A stretch of DNA of 19,979 nucleotides, from NCBI GenBank assembly GCA_964466155.1, contig CAYXMY010000052.1, forward strand, positions 1 through 19,979, in the 5' to 3' direction. The position numbers were made by a program, and so were the translations under genes. The stretch is from Caenibius sp964466155 (GTDB lineage Bacteria > Pseudomonadota > Alphaproteobacteria > Sphingomonadales > Sphingomonadaceae). The notes under the pieces are model-generated. The model was not told the origin of the DNA and made no database searches. It worked only from the letters and a program-made list of their open reading frames with translations. The first letter of the stretch is position 1. The number at the start of each line of letters is the position of its first letter. This document shows, one piece after another, positions 1 through 7,612 of this stretch.

Positions 1-1097
1 CGATAGGGCTGCAGTGTGTCGTGCGCGCCTTCGCGCACTTTGGCGGCCCAGGCGGCATCGCCCAGGATCGAGCGGCCCAGCGCGATCAGGTCGAATTCGC
101 CGCGCACGATCCGTTCGCGCACATCGTCGAGATGGGCGAGGGAGGATTCGGCGACTGTCGCGTAAACCCCGTCCTGCCCGTATTCCATTGCCGTCTTGGC
201 CAGACCGATGCCGCCGCCCGCAACCGTGGGGCGGCCGCCCAGTTTCCTGATCCAGCCTGCCAGATTCATCGCGCTGCCTTCGAATTCCGGGCGCCAGAAG
301 CGGCGCAGCGAACAGTCGAACAGATCGACCCCGGCATCGACCAGCGGGTGGACCACCGTTTCCAGTTCCTCCGGCGTCTGCGCCACGCGGGCGGCGTAAT
401 CGGTCATCTTGAACTGCGAAAAGCGGAAGCTGATCGGGAAATCCGGCCCCACCACCGCGCGGCAGGCGGCCACGATCTCCGCCGCGAACCGGGCGCGGTC
501 CTGCCCGTAACGATCGGGGCGGCGATTGGTATGCGGCCAGAGGAACTGATCGATCAGGAACCCGTGTGCGCCATGGATTTCGATACCGTCGAAGCCCAGC
601 GCCACCGCGTCCCGCGCCGCCTGGGCGAAAGCAGCGACCACCGATTCGATATCGGCCAGTGTCATCGGCTGGCCTTCGATCCGTTCCGGCCCGGCTTCGG
701 CGCCCAGCATCGCGGCGGGCATCCACACCGCCGAAGGGCCGATGCCCGACCAGGGCGGGGCAACCGGGGCCAGCCCCTGCAACCCGGCGTGGGCAAGCTG
801 GGGCATGATGTGTCCGCCGGCTGCATGGACGGCCTCCACCGCACGGCCCCATTCGGCCAGCGCCGCACCATGGAAATGGGGTTCGTTCTCATCGAAAGCG
901 GCGGCCGGGTGATTCACGGCGGTTGCGCCCGAAACGATCAGGCCGACCCCGCCCTGCGCCCGCCGCGCGAAATAATCGGCATAGCCCGGATCGGGCATTC
1001 CGCCCGGTGCCTTGCCCTGGCCCATGGGGGCCATGACCACACGGTTGGGCAAGTTCATGTTTCCGATGGCGAAAGGGGTGAAAAGCGGATCGGTCAT
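1..1097 (-). CDS. NADH:flavin oxidoreductase, old yellow enzyme family (C-terminus cut by window edge)
   Basis: FMN-dependent TIM-barrel oxidoreductase of the OYE family, which reduces activated C=C bonds or similar substrates with NAD(P)H. The physiological substrate cannot be read from sequence. About 365 residues are visible and the frame is open to the left edge, so only a short C-terminal piece should be missing. Seen: an N-terminal barrel start with NRVVMAPM (residues 18-25), the substrate/FMN-side pair H175 and H178 in HGAHGFLIDQF, followed by WPHTNRRPDRYG, and a late phosphate-binding segment with VAGGGIG and ALGRSILGD. These are typical of the NADH:flavin oxidoreductase/NADH oxidase Pfam family. 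The start is the ATG whose complement is at 1095-1097. An in-frame ATG 12 bases upstream (1107-1109) is possible, and neither has a strong ribosome binding site. It is monocistronic as far as visible, downstream of a tRNA on the same strand. Confidence 0.9.
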   Translation of the reverse strand, partial: MTDPLFTPFAIGNMNLPNRVVMAPMGQGKAPGGMPDPGYADYFARRAQGGVGLIVSGATAVNHPAAAFDENEPHFHGAALAEWGRAVEAVHAAGGHIMPQLAHAGLQGLAPVAPPWSGIGPSAVWMPAAMLGAEAGPERIEGQPMTLADIESVVAAFAQAARDAVALGFDGIEIHGAHGFLIDQFLWPHTNRRPDRYGQDRARFAAEIVAACRAVVGPDFPISFRFSQFKMTDYAARVAQTPEELETVVHPLVDAGVDLFDCSLRRFWRPEFEGSAMNLAGWIRKLGGRPTVAGGGIGLAKTAMEYGQDGVYATVAESSLAHLDDVRERIVRGEFDLIALGRSILGDAAWAAKVREGAHDTLQPY

Positions 1098-1280
1098 GCC
1101 GCGTGCCATAGAGGATTCGCCGAAGCGTCTCCAGTGCGGAGCGTTTCATCCCGCCCGGTTCTTTGCCGATCTGGCCAGATGATCGCGGATTGGGTTGTTG
1201 TGCGGCCTTCGTATGAGGTGTGCACGGCCGCTTCGTTACGGATGCAGCGGCACAGCCTCGCAAGGAGGCGGTAACATACG

Positions 1281-1299
1281 CATTTTCCTGAAGAAAATG
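1281..1299 (-). terminator. AT-rich stem-loop abutting the 3' end of tRNA-Val
   Basis: Perfect 7-bp inverted repeat, CATTTTC (1281-1287) and GAAAATG (1293-1299), with a 5-nt loop. It overlaps the last two bases of the encoded CCA of tRNA-Val and sits immediately downstream in the direction of tRNA transcription. It could mark the 3' processing or termination region. There is no clear T-run after it, so the terminator role is an inference. Confidence 0.35.
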
Positions 1300-1372
1300 G
1301 TGGGCGCGGCAGGGATTGAACCTGCGACCCCACCCGTGTGAAGGGTGTGCTCTACCACTGAGCTACGCGCCC
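1298..1372 (-). tRNA. tRNA-Val (anticodon CAC)
   Basis: 75-nt cloverleaf including an encoded CCA end. The acceptor stem GGGCGCG pairs with CGCGCCC (complement of 1366-1372 and 1302-1308). The D-arm GCTC..GAGC is present. The anticodon stem CACCC/GGGTG carries the loop TTCACAC, so the anticodon is CAC (reads GUG valine codons). The T-arm contains GGTTCAATCC. The discriminator is A, followed by CCA at 1298-1300. Confidence 0.96.
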
Positions 1373-1435
1373 GCCTGCGGCATCGTTGCCGGGCAGGGCC
1401 GCGCCTTTGCCATGGGCCTGCGCGATTCTCAAGCC

Positions 1436-3319
1436 TCAATCGCGCAGCAGCAGCGAAAGAGTTCGCAAGAATGTGGAATCGTTGCGGGAAACGGTGCCGA
1501 GCGGCGGGCGCGGGCAGGACAGGCAATAGGCCTCAGCCCCCCGCGACCCCAGCAGGCGATTCATGTCAGCGGTCATCTGCCGGGCCATCGTGGTCTGCCG
1601 GGCGGTGAGCAGCGTGACCAGATCGTTGGCCGGAATCCGCGTATCCGCTTCCCCTGCGCCCAGCATCATCTGCAACAGCGAATGATAAGCATCGGGGGAG
1701 GAGCCGAGGTATTTCGGGTGCCATTCGCCCTGTTTCAGCCCGGCACGCTTGGCCGCCCAGGCCAGGGCATCGTCCAGCCCGCCGAATTGATCGACCAGAC
1801 CGATCTGGCGCGCAGGGCCACCCGCCCAGACGCGCCCTTGCGCGATTTCGTTGATTTCTGCCGGTGTCTTGCCGCGTGACTTGGACACCAACGTCAGGAA
1901 CCGGGCATAGCCGTTCTGGATCACGCTTTGCACCATCGCCTGCGTTTCGGGCGTCAGGCCAGCGGCAAGATTGGGCTGGCCGGACAGCGGCGTGGTCTTG
2001 ACCCCGTCCGTGGTGACGCCCCACTGCGACAGGGCTTTTTCGAATGTCGGTACGACCGCGAAGATACCGATCGATCCGGTGATCGTTTCCGGCGCGGCGA
2101 AAATCCGGTCGGCAGGGGTGGAAACCCAGTAGCCGCCGCTGGCCGCGAGATTGCCCATCGACACCACCACCGGAATCTTGCGCGCTTTGTGGCGCATGAT
2201 CGCGCGGCGGATTTCTTCCGCCGCCGTGACCGAACCGCCCGGCGAATCGACCCGGACCACCAGCGCGGCGAGATCGTCATCCAGTGCATCGTCCAGCAGA
2301 TCCGCGATGCGATCCCCGCCCGCCTTGCCGGGGCCGGCATCGCCATCGACGATTTCCCCGGCAATCGTGACCACGCCGATGGCCTTGCCCGGTTTGCCGG
2401 GTTGGTTGGCGGCGAGCCAGGGGGCAAGCTCGGTATGGGCGAAGCTGCCGGGGCCGGGGTTCCAGTCATCCGGGCCGACCAGTTTGGCCACCCGGTTGCC
2501 GAAGGCGGCCCGATCGCCGAGATGATCGACCAGCCCGGCCTGTTTCGCGGCCTGCGCCGTGTCCCCGTGAGCAGCGGCGAGCCATTGGACCGGCTGCCCC
2601 GTCACCAGCGCGATATCGGCCGAGGGGCGCGCTTTCTTGACGTCCGCTTTCCATTCTTCCCACAGCGAGGAATAGAGCGCGCTCGCATCCTCGCGCGCTT
2701 CGGGCGACATATCGCCACGAATATAGGGCTCGATGGCCGACTTGTAGGTGCCGACGCGGAAAACATGGGCGTTGATTTTCAAGCGGTCGAGCAGCCCGGC
2801 GTAATAGAGGCGATCACCCCCGGGGCCGGCGATTGCCGCGCCGCCCATCGGATCGACCCAGACTTCGCTGGCATGGGCGGCCAGCATCATGCCGTCGTCG
2901 ACATAGGCGTTGGCGAAAGTCAGCACCGGCTTCTTCGCCGCGCGAGCCCGATCCAGCGCTGCCCCGATCTCGGCGAGATTGACTTGCCCCCCGCCCATGA
3001 AGCGCGACAGGTCGAGCACGATCACCTTGATGCGATTATCCGTGGCGGCGGCATCGATGGCGCGCACCAGATCGCGCGCCTGGAATTCCTTGGCGGGCAT
3101 TTCCTGCGACAGGATGATATTCAGCGGATCGGGCTGGGCGGCTTCTTCCACCATGGTGCCGTCCAGATCGAGCAGCAAGGCCCCGCTGCGCACCTGGCCG
3201 GGGCTGGGGCGGACGGTGAGCACGGCGTAAAGCCCGGCGAAGAACAGCAACAGGAACAATAGCGCGAGCGCATCCTTGATGCCTACCAGAAACCGCCAAA
3301 CCTTGCCCGCGAAACTCAT
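1436..3319 (-). CDS. sppA: Signal peptide peptidase SppA, 67-kDa type
   Basis: Inner-membrane serine protease that degrades cleaved signal peptides; it is an S49-family protease of the tandem-repeat (long) type. The protein has 627 residues, near the usual length of about 590-620 for the long form. An N-terminal transmembrane anchor lies at about residues 16-36, followed by a periplasmic body of two homologous crotonase-like halves. The catalytic dyad is recognisable: K193 in VGTYKSAIEPY (N-terminal half) and S394 in NLAASGGYW (C-terminal half). RVDSPGGSVTAAEEI (356-370) and ITGSIGIF follow the family pattern. The last roughly 30 residues, which include two Cys, form a poorly recognisable tail. 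The start is the ATG complementary to 3317-3319. It is divergent from pyrB, with 160 bp between them, and tRNA-Val lies downstream on the same strand. Confidence 0.95.
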   Translation of the reverse strand: MSFAGKVWRFLVGIKDALALLFLLLFFAGLYAVLTVRPSPGQVRSGALLLDLDGTMVEEAAQPDPLNIILSQEMPAKEFQARDLVRAIDAAATDNRIKVIVLDLSRFMGGGQVNLAEIGAALDRARAAKKPVLTFANAYVDDGMMLAAHASEVWVDPMGGAAIAGPGGDRLYYAGLLDRLKINAHVFRVGTYKSAIEPYIRGDMSPEAREDASALYSSLWEEWKADVKKARPSADIALVTGQPVQWLAAAHGDTAQAAKQAGLVDHLGDRAAFGNRVAKLVGPDDWNPGPGSFAHTELAPWLAANQPGKPGKAIGVVTIAGEIVDGDAGPGKAGGDRIADLLDDALDDDLAALVVRVDSPGGSVTAAEEIRRAIMRHKARKIPVVVSMGNLAASGGYWVSTPADRIFAAPETITGSIGIFAVVPTFEKALSQWGVTTDGVKTTPLSGQPNLAAGLTPETQAMVQSVIQNGYARFLTLVSKSRGKTPAEINEIAQGRVWAGGPARQIGLVDQFGGLDDALAWAAKRAGLKQGEWHPKYLGSSPDAYHSLLQMMLGAGEADTRIPANDLVTLLTARQTTMARQMTADMNRLLGSRGAEAYCLSCPRPPLGTVSRNDSTFLRTLSLLLRD

Positions 3320-3435
3320 GACCGAATTGCTCCCGCCCGCTTGGCCTCCGCATCGCTCGCGGGGCGCTGGGGGCCTTCTTTAAGGGCAGAGCATCCCCCT
3401 TGCCACAGCAAAAGGCGGGGGAAATCATAGTCGAT

Positions 3436-3472
3436 GGGCCTTGAGCGGAACGGTTCATCTCGCTAAAGGCCC
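3436..3472 (+). promoter_or_regulatory. Leader hairpin masking the pyrB ribosome binding site
   Basis: GGGCCTT (3436-3442) is exactly complementary to AAGGCCC (3466-3472). Inside it, AGCG (3444-3447) pairs with CGCT (3461-3464) after a single G/A mismatch, leaving a 13-nt loop. The only Shine-Dalgarno-like stretch for pyrB, AAAGG (3465-3469), lies in the 3' arm. Folding would therefore hide the ribosome binding site 7 nt before the ATG at 3480. The pairing is seen directly; a role in pyrimidine-dependent translational control is inference. Confidence 0.5.
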
Positions 3473-3479
3473 GGCTTTA

Positions 3480-4514
3480 ATGACATTGCCACCCCATACT
3501 CCCGCCCGCGGCCAATATCCGGCCGGTGGTCTGGCCTTTCCGCATCGCGGCCTGCTTGGCATTGCCGGGCTCCAGACTCACGAAATCCTGTTTCTGCTGG
3601 ATGAAGCGGAACAGTGGGTCGAACTGAACCGGCGTTCGGCCAAACATTCCGAAGCGCTGGCCGGGCTCACCATCATCAACGCCTTTTTCGAGAATTCGAC
3701 GCGCACGCTGCTGAGCTTCGAAATCGCGGGCAAGCGCCTCGGCGCGGACGTGGTCAACATGCTGGCCGCGCAGTCCAGCATCAAGAAAGGCGAAACGCTG
3801 ATCGATACGGCGGTGACGCTGAACGCGATGCGGGCCGATGCCATCGTCATCCGCCACGCCAGTTCCGGCGCGGTGGCATTGATCGCGGATCAGGTGGCTT
3901 GCCCGGTGCTCAACGCAGGCGATGGCCAGCATGAGCATCCGACGCAGGCCCTGCTCGATGCGCTGACCATCCGCCATGCCTTGCGCGAACGCGGGCAGAG
4001 CGAGGAATTCAACGGGCTCTGCGTCGCCATCTGCGGCGATATCCTGCATAGCCGCGTGGCGCGGTCCAATATCCTCTGCCTGTCCTCGCTCGGCGCGAAA
4101 GTGCGCGTCTGTGCGCCGCCCGCGTTGATGCCGGAAGCCATCTCGGCACTGGGCGCGGAAGCGTTCCACGATTTCGAAGCTGCGATGGACGGGGCCGATA
4201 TCGTGATGATGCTGCGCCTCCAGAATGAGCGGATGCAGGGCCAGTTCATTCCCAGCCCGCGCGAATACCGGCATCTTTACGGTTTGACGGCGGAGCGTCT
4301 GCGCCGCTGCGCGCCGGATGCGCTGGTCATGCATCCGGGGCCGATGAACCGGGGCGTGGAAATCGATAGCGATGTGGCCGATCTTGCGGGCACCAGCCTG
4401 ATTACCCGGCAAGTGGAAATGGGGGTCGCCATCCGTATGGCCTGTCTCGACGTGCTGACGCGCCGGGCGCGGGGTGTGCCGGGCTGGGCGGCAGAACAGG
4501 GGAACGTGGCATGA
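3480..4514 (+). CDS. pyrB: Aspartate carbamoyltransferase catalytic chain
   Basis: Catalyses carbamoyl phosphate + L-aspartate to N-carbamoyl-L-aspartate, the first committed step of pyrimidine synthesis, in the cytoplasm. The protein has 344 residues. The carbamoyl-phosphate loop STRT is at 73-76 and SSIKKGE, with the active-site Ser and Lys, at 99-105. HPTQ lies at 153-156, HSRVARSN at 190-197, the aspartate-side MLRLQNER at 244-251, and HPGPMNRG at 285-292. All expected catalytic positions appear intact. The ATG at 3480 is chosen over an upstream in-frame TTG at 3441 because the family N-terminus fits and AAAGG lies 10 nt before it. It overlaps the next gene by 4 nt (ATGA), implying translational coupling. 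The partner is a pseudo-dihydroorotase rather than PyrI, which indicates the class of ATCase whose holoenzyme is built from PyrB and an inactive DHOase-like chain. Confidence 0.97.
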   Translation: MTLPPHTPARGQYPAGGLAFPHRGLLGIAGLQTHEILFLLDEAEQWVELNRRSAKHSEALAGLTIINAFFENSTRTLLSFEIAGKRLGADVVNMLAAQSSIKKGETLIDTAVTLNAMRADAIVIRHASSGAVALIADQVACPVLNAGDGQHEHPTQALLDALTIRHALRERGQSEEFNGLCVAICGDILHSRVARSNILCLSSLGAKVRVCAPPALMPEAISALGAEAFHDFEAAMDGADIVMMLRLQNERMQGQFIPSPREYRHLYGLTAERLRRCAPDALVMHPGPMNRGVEIDSDVADLAGTSLITRQVEMGVAIRMACLDVLTRRARGVPGWAAEQGNVA

Positions 4515-5740
4515 AGCAGCAACGCCCCCTGACGATTACCGGCGGCCGGCTGGTCCTGCCGGATGAAGTGCGCAGCGGCGGTTTGCGCTGCATCGATGGC
4601 CGGATTGCCGCCATCGGCGATGTTTCTCCGCAAGCGGGGGACGATGTGATCGATGCCGGTGGGAAGCTGATTGCGCCCGGCCTCGTCGATTTCGGGGTGT
4701 TCGCGGTGGACAAGCCCGCGTTTCATTTCGGGGGGATTACGCGTGCCGCACTGATGCCCGATCAGGCGCCGCCGCTGGATCATCCGGCGCGAATCCAGTT
4801 CCTCGCCTATAGCGGCAAGCCCGATTTCTGGGTCCATCCGCTGGCGGCGGCGACGCGCGGCCTCGAAGGGCGCGAATTGGCCGAACTCGCGTTGATGCGC
4901 GATGTGGGCGCGAAAGGCATCGCCACCGGGCGCGGTTGGATCGCGGATTCGGGGATCATGCTGCGCCTGCTGCGCTATGCCGCGATGCTCGGCATGGTGG
5001 TGGTCAGCCATGCGGAAGACGCCGGGCTCACCGGCAATGCCGTGGCGACCGCCGGTGAAATGGCCACCCGGCTTGGCCTGCCGAGTGCCCCGGCCGAAGC
5101 GGAAGCGCTGGCGGTCGCGCGCGATATCGCGCTTGCCGAAATGGCCGCTGCCCGGCTTCATTTCCGGCAAGTGACGACGAAGGCCGCGCTCGATCTGGTG
5201 CGCGCGGCAAAGCAGCGCGGGGTGGCGGTGACGGCGGGGGTGACGCCTGCGCATTACATGCTCTCTGACCTCGCGACGGCGGAATTCCGCACCTATGCCC
5301 GCCTTTCTCCGCCCTTGCGGCAGGAAGCGGACCGGCAGGCCGTGATCGAAGCGATTGCCGATGGCACTATCGATGTCATCGCATCGGGCCACGATCCGCG
5401 CGGGCCGGAGGACAAGCGCCTGCCGTTCGCCGATGCCGAACCGGGCATGGCCGGGGCGGAAAGCCTGCTGGCCCTGGTGCTGTCGCTGGTGCGCGACGGA
5501 ACGATCACCATGCCACGCGCTTTCGCACTGGCGGCGGGCAATCCGGCGCAGTTGCTCGGCATCGCGGCCGGGCGTCTGGAGACCGGGCACGAAGCGGACA
5601 TCGTGCTGGTCGATCCCGACAAGCCATGGGTGATTTCGTCCGACCGGATGGCGGCGAGCGCGGGCAATACGCCCTTCGACGGGCAGCCGGTGCAGGGCCG
5701 CGCCACGGCACTGTTCAAGGGTGGCGTGGCCATCAATTGA
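4511..5740 (+). CDS. pyrC': Dihydroorotase-like protein lacking metal ligands (PyrC' type, ATCase partner)
   Basis: 409-residue amidohydrolase of the type I dihydroorotase family. It starts inside the pyrB stop codon (ATGA overlap). The fold markers are there: the N-terminal beta-sandwich, PGLVD (56-60), HAED (167-170), a STK-like TTK (222-224), GNPAQLLG and the C-terminal EADIVLVDP. The metal site is not. The usual D-x-H-x-H after PGLVD reads DFGVFA, the His before the STK motif is Q220, and the catalytic Asp of the DHAPH motif is G293 (ASGHDPR). It is therefore very unlikely to hydrolyse or form dihydroorotate. In Pseudomonas and relatives, an inactive PyrC' encoded directly after pyrB is a structural subunit needed for active ATCase; by analogy this is the role here. 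A functional pyrC should exist elsewhere in the genome. Confidence 0.92.
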   Translation: MKQQRPLTITGGRLVLPDEVRSGGLRCIDGRIAAIGDVSPQAGDDVIDAGGKLIAPGLVDFGVFAVDKPAFHFGGITRAALMPDQAPPLDHPARIQFLAYSGKPDFWVHPLAAATRGLEGRELAELALMRDVGAKGIATGRGWIADSGIMLRLLRYAAMLGMVVVSHAEDAGLTGNAVATAGEMATRLGLPSAPAEAEALAVARDIALAEMAAARLHFRQVTTKAALDLVRAAKQRGVAVTAGVTPAHYMLSDLATAEFRTYARLSPPLRQEADRQAVIEAIADGTIDVIASGHDPRGPEDKRLPFADAEPGMAGAESLLALVLSLVRDGTITMPRAFALAAGNPAQLLGIAAGRLETGHEADIVLVDPDKPWVISSDRMAASAGNTPFDGQPVQGRATALFKGGVAIN

Positions 5741-5761
5741 GCGGATCGCGGCTTAGCGCGA

Positions 5762-5793
5762 AAAGGGCGGCGGCCTTTCGGCTATTGCCCTTT
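5762..5793. terminator. Possible bidirectional terminator between convergent genes
   Basis: AAAGGGC (5762-5768) and GCCCTTT (5787-5793) form a 7-bp stem around an 18-nt partly GC-rich loop. They lie between the pyrC' stop (5740) and the end of the opposite-strand gene (5831). A/T bases flank the stem on both sides, as in a hairpin serving both strands. The long loop lowers confidence. Confidence 0.4.
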
Positions 5794-5830
5794 GTCATGC
5801 CGTAGGGGCCATCAGGCCAGGTCAGGCACT

Positions 5831-7228
5831 CTAGCCGAGAGCGAGGCATTCCTGTCCGCGCGCTTTCAGCGACGAACACATGGCCCGTGCATCGGCGAAG
5901 GTGAGCCCGGTGGCCGAGACGCGCCAGTAAAGGCGGCCGTTCACTTTGGCATTGGTGATGCGGATCTGGCTGCTGTCGAGACGATGCTCACGCATGTAGA
6001 TGCCGGACGCCTTCTGTGCCTGTTGCGGCGAAAGGAAGGAACCGAGCTGCACGAGATGCGTGCCGCTGCCGCGCGGGGCAGCCGCTGCCACGGTGCGCGG
6101 CGCTGCCGGACGGGCGGTGGCGGCAGGCATGCGCTGCGTAGGGGCGGCGGCGTGGTTCACGGGAATCCGCTGCACCACCGGCTGCGAGACGAAGCGAACG
6201 GTGTCGGCGATTGCCGCCGCAGGCGTCGCCCCTTGCGGTGCCGGGGCGAAAGCTTCGGCGAAAGTGTGGGGCTCGCTGGCGTTGGCGGGAGGGGCTTCCT
6301 CCATCAGAGGCGCGGCCTTGGCGGGAACGGCGGGAGTCGGTGCCGCCACTGGCATCGGGGCCGCTGCGGTCCGGACCGGGGCCGGAACAGGGGCCGGTGC
6401 CGCGCCGAGCGCGGGCAGTTCACCGCCGCGATAGGGTGCGGGCGGAGCGTAGGCTGTGTACGGCGTTGCGGCCGCCGCAGGATCGATGGCAGGTTGCCCT
6501 TGCACGCCGTTGAGCGCCAGGGCTTCGGGGCGTCCCGGGTCCTTGTCCAGCACCGGAACATTGAGCAGGCTGGCCACCCGCTGCTGGAACGCACCCGCCT
6601 GCGCGGTGGCGGCCCATTGCGACAGGCGTTCGCCCAATTGTTCGGCAGGGACATCCATCGAGGCCATGATTCGCGCCTGACGCCAATCCCCTGCAATCGC
6701 CAGCGAATACGCCAGGTTCTGCCGCGTCTTGGCCGTATTTTCGCCGTTGCGGATGGTATCGGTGAGAATCGCGACGCCGCGCCGGGGATCGCCCGCCAAG
6801 GAGTAAGCGAGGCCAAGATCGGCCGGGGCAATCGTATCGTTCGCACGGTCGAGCGCCGCCAGCGCCATCGGTGCGTTCCCCGCGCCGATCAGTGCCAGGG
6901 CGAGGCTGAGCGCGGTGCGCGGTGACGTATCGCCCAGCGCCGTTGCATCGGTAAAGGCCGCTGCAGCCGACTGGAAGCGGCCAGTCTTGAGATAGGCGGA
7001 ACCGAGCATGGCGCGGTATTCGGCATTGTTCGGATCGGCCTGCACCGCTTGTTCGGCAAAGGTGATGGCCTTGCCGTTCTTACCCTTGGCAAGAGCGTCC
7101 TGTGCCTGCTGCACGGATGCGGCGGGGCTGGGTGTGCGGGCATAGAGGCTGCCTGTCAGCACGGTGCCGCCGAGCAGGGCGCCCACCGTCAGGCCGATCA
7201 GACGTTTGCGATTTGCGGATTGGGTCAT
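5831..7228 (-). CDS. Secreted TPR-repeat protein with C-terminal SPOR domain
   Basis: 465-residue exported protein. A basic N-terminus and hydrophobic stretch (about residues 8-30, ending SLYA) look like a signal peptide or signal anchor. Tetratricopeptide-like helices cover about 36-190 (for example AMLGSAYLKTGRFQSAAAAF at 73-92 and NLAYSLAIAGDW at 171-182). A long Pro/Ala-rich linker spans about 245-387. The C-terminal SPOR domain (about 389-465) begins HLVQLGSFLS, the family signature. SPOR domains bind denuded glycan strands of septal peptidoglycan, so a periplasmic role at division sites is likely; the exact function is unknown. ATG at 7226-7228 is preferred over the adjacent GTG because AAGGAAG lies 8 nt before it. 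It is divergent from a second SPOR protein. The closest generic description is a tetratricopeptide repeat protein/SPOR protein. Confidence 0.85.
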   Translation of the reverse strand: MTQSANRKRLIGLTVGALLGGTVLTGSLYARTPSPAASVQQAQDALAKGKNGKAITFAEQAVQADPNNAEYRAMLGSAYLKTGRFQSAAAAFTDATALGDTSPRTALSLALALIGAGNAPMALAALDRANDTIAPADLGLAYSLAGDPRRGVAILTDTIRNGENTAKTRQNLAYSLAIAGDWRQARIMASMDVPAEQLGERLSQWAATAQAGAFQQRVASLLNVPVLDKDPGRPEALALNGVQGQPAIDPAAAATPYTAYAPPAPYRGGELPALGAAPAPVPAPVRTAAAPMPVAAPTPAVPAKAAPLMEEAPPANASEPHTFAEAFAPAPQGATPAAAIADTVRFVSQPVVQRIPVNHAAAPTQRMPAATARPAAPRTVAAAAPRGSGTHLVQLGSFLSPQQAQKASGIYMREHRLDSSQIRITNAKVNGRLYWRVSATGLTFADARAMCSSLKARGQECLALG

Positions 7229-7612
7229 CACAAGTGCTTCCTTCGTGCTCCGGGCGGATCAGATGCGCGGCGATGGGATGGAAATGGGGCTGGGAAGGCA
7301 GGACCGGGTGCCTTCCTGACGGATAACGCCGCCGCATGGTGGAAAAGGCATGGCTGCCGTGTCGGCGATGCCGCCTTGCAAAACCCTTGCCCCACGCTTC
7401 ATGGCCTTACCCCCGTTTGCCGCTTCAAATCCCGCCGACGTTCCGGCTACGGTCGGGAAAATCGCAGGTTGCGCCTAATTTTGGGTTAATGATGTCGTTC
7501 AGCCGCATTTGGGCTATGATGCGGAAACGGCGCTGCCGGTGGAAAGGGTTTGCTAACTGCTTGTTCGCTATGTTGGCCGGAACACGGTCCGTTCGAACAG
7601 GTCAGGGACATT
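7229..7612. other. 384-bp divergent intergenic region between two SPOR-protein genes
   Basis: No convincing gene is seen. It holds two inverted repeats. The first is a perfect 8-bp repeat, GGAAGGCA (7293-7300) with TGCCTTCC (7309-7316), in the leader side of the minus-strand gene. The second is CCGCAT (7503-7508) with ATGCGG (7519-7524), overlapping a -10-like TATGAT on the plus strand. The AAGGAAG ribosome binding site of the leftward gene is at its left edge and AGGGA (7604-7608) of the rightward gene at its right edge. Confidence 0.6.
7492..7524 (+). promoter_or_regulatory. Candidate promoter and overlapping inverted repeat for the Sel1/SPOR gene
   Basis: TATGAT (7515-7520) resembles a -10 element. 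Seventeen nt upstream, ATGTCG (7492-7497) is a weak -35. The inverted repeat CCGCAT/ATGCGG (7503-7508 and 7519-7524) covers the -10 and could be an operator. This is a consensus comparison only. Confidence 0.3.

Noticed and set aside
21..1274. 417-codon open frame on the plus strand opposite the OYE-family gene
   Set aside because: Composition is protein-unlike; the minus-strand frame reads a clear flavin oxidoreductase.
1281..1372. tRNA-Val 3' end as an integrative-element attachment site
   Set aside because: There is a neat stem-loop at the tRNA end, but no integrase and no direct repeat of the tRNA 3' end elsewhere in the window.
1928..3262. 444-codon open frame on the plus strand opposite sppA
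   Set aside because: The product is Arg/His/Gly-rich with no family features, and the opposite strand carries an intact SppA with its catalytic Lys and Ser. It is a GC-bias shadow.
3441..3479. TTG start for pyrB adding 13 residues
   Set aside because: The extra residues do not fit the family, and the TTG lies inside the leader hairpin. The ATG at 3480 has an SD-like AAAGG at proper distance.
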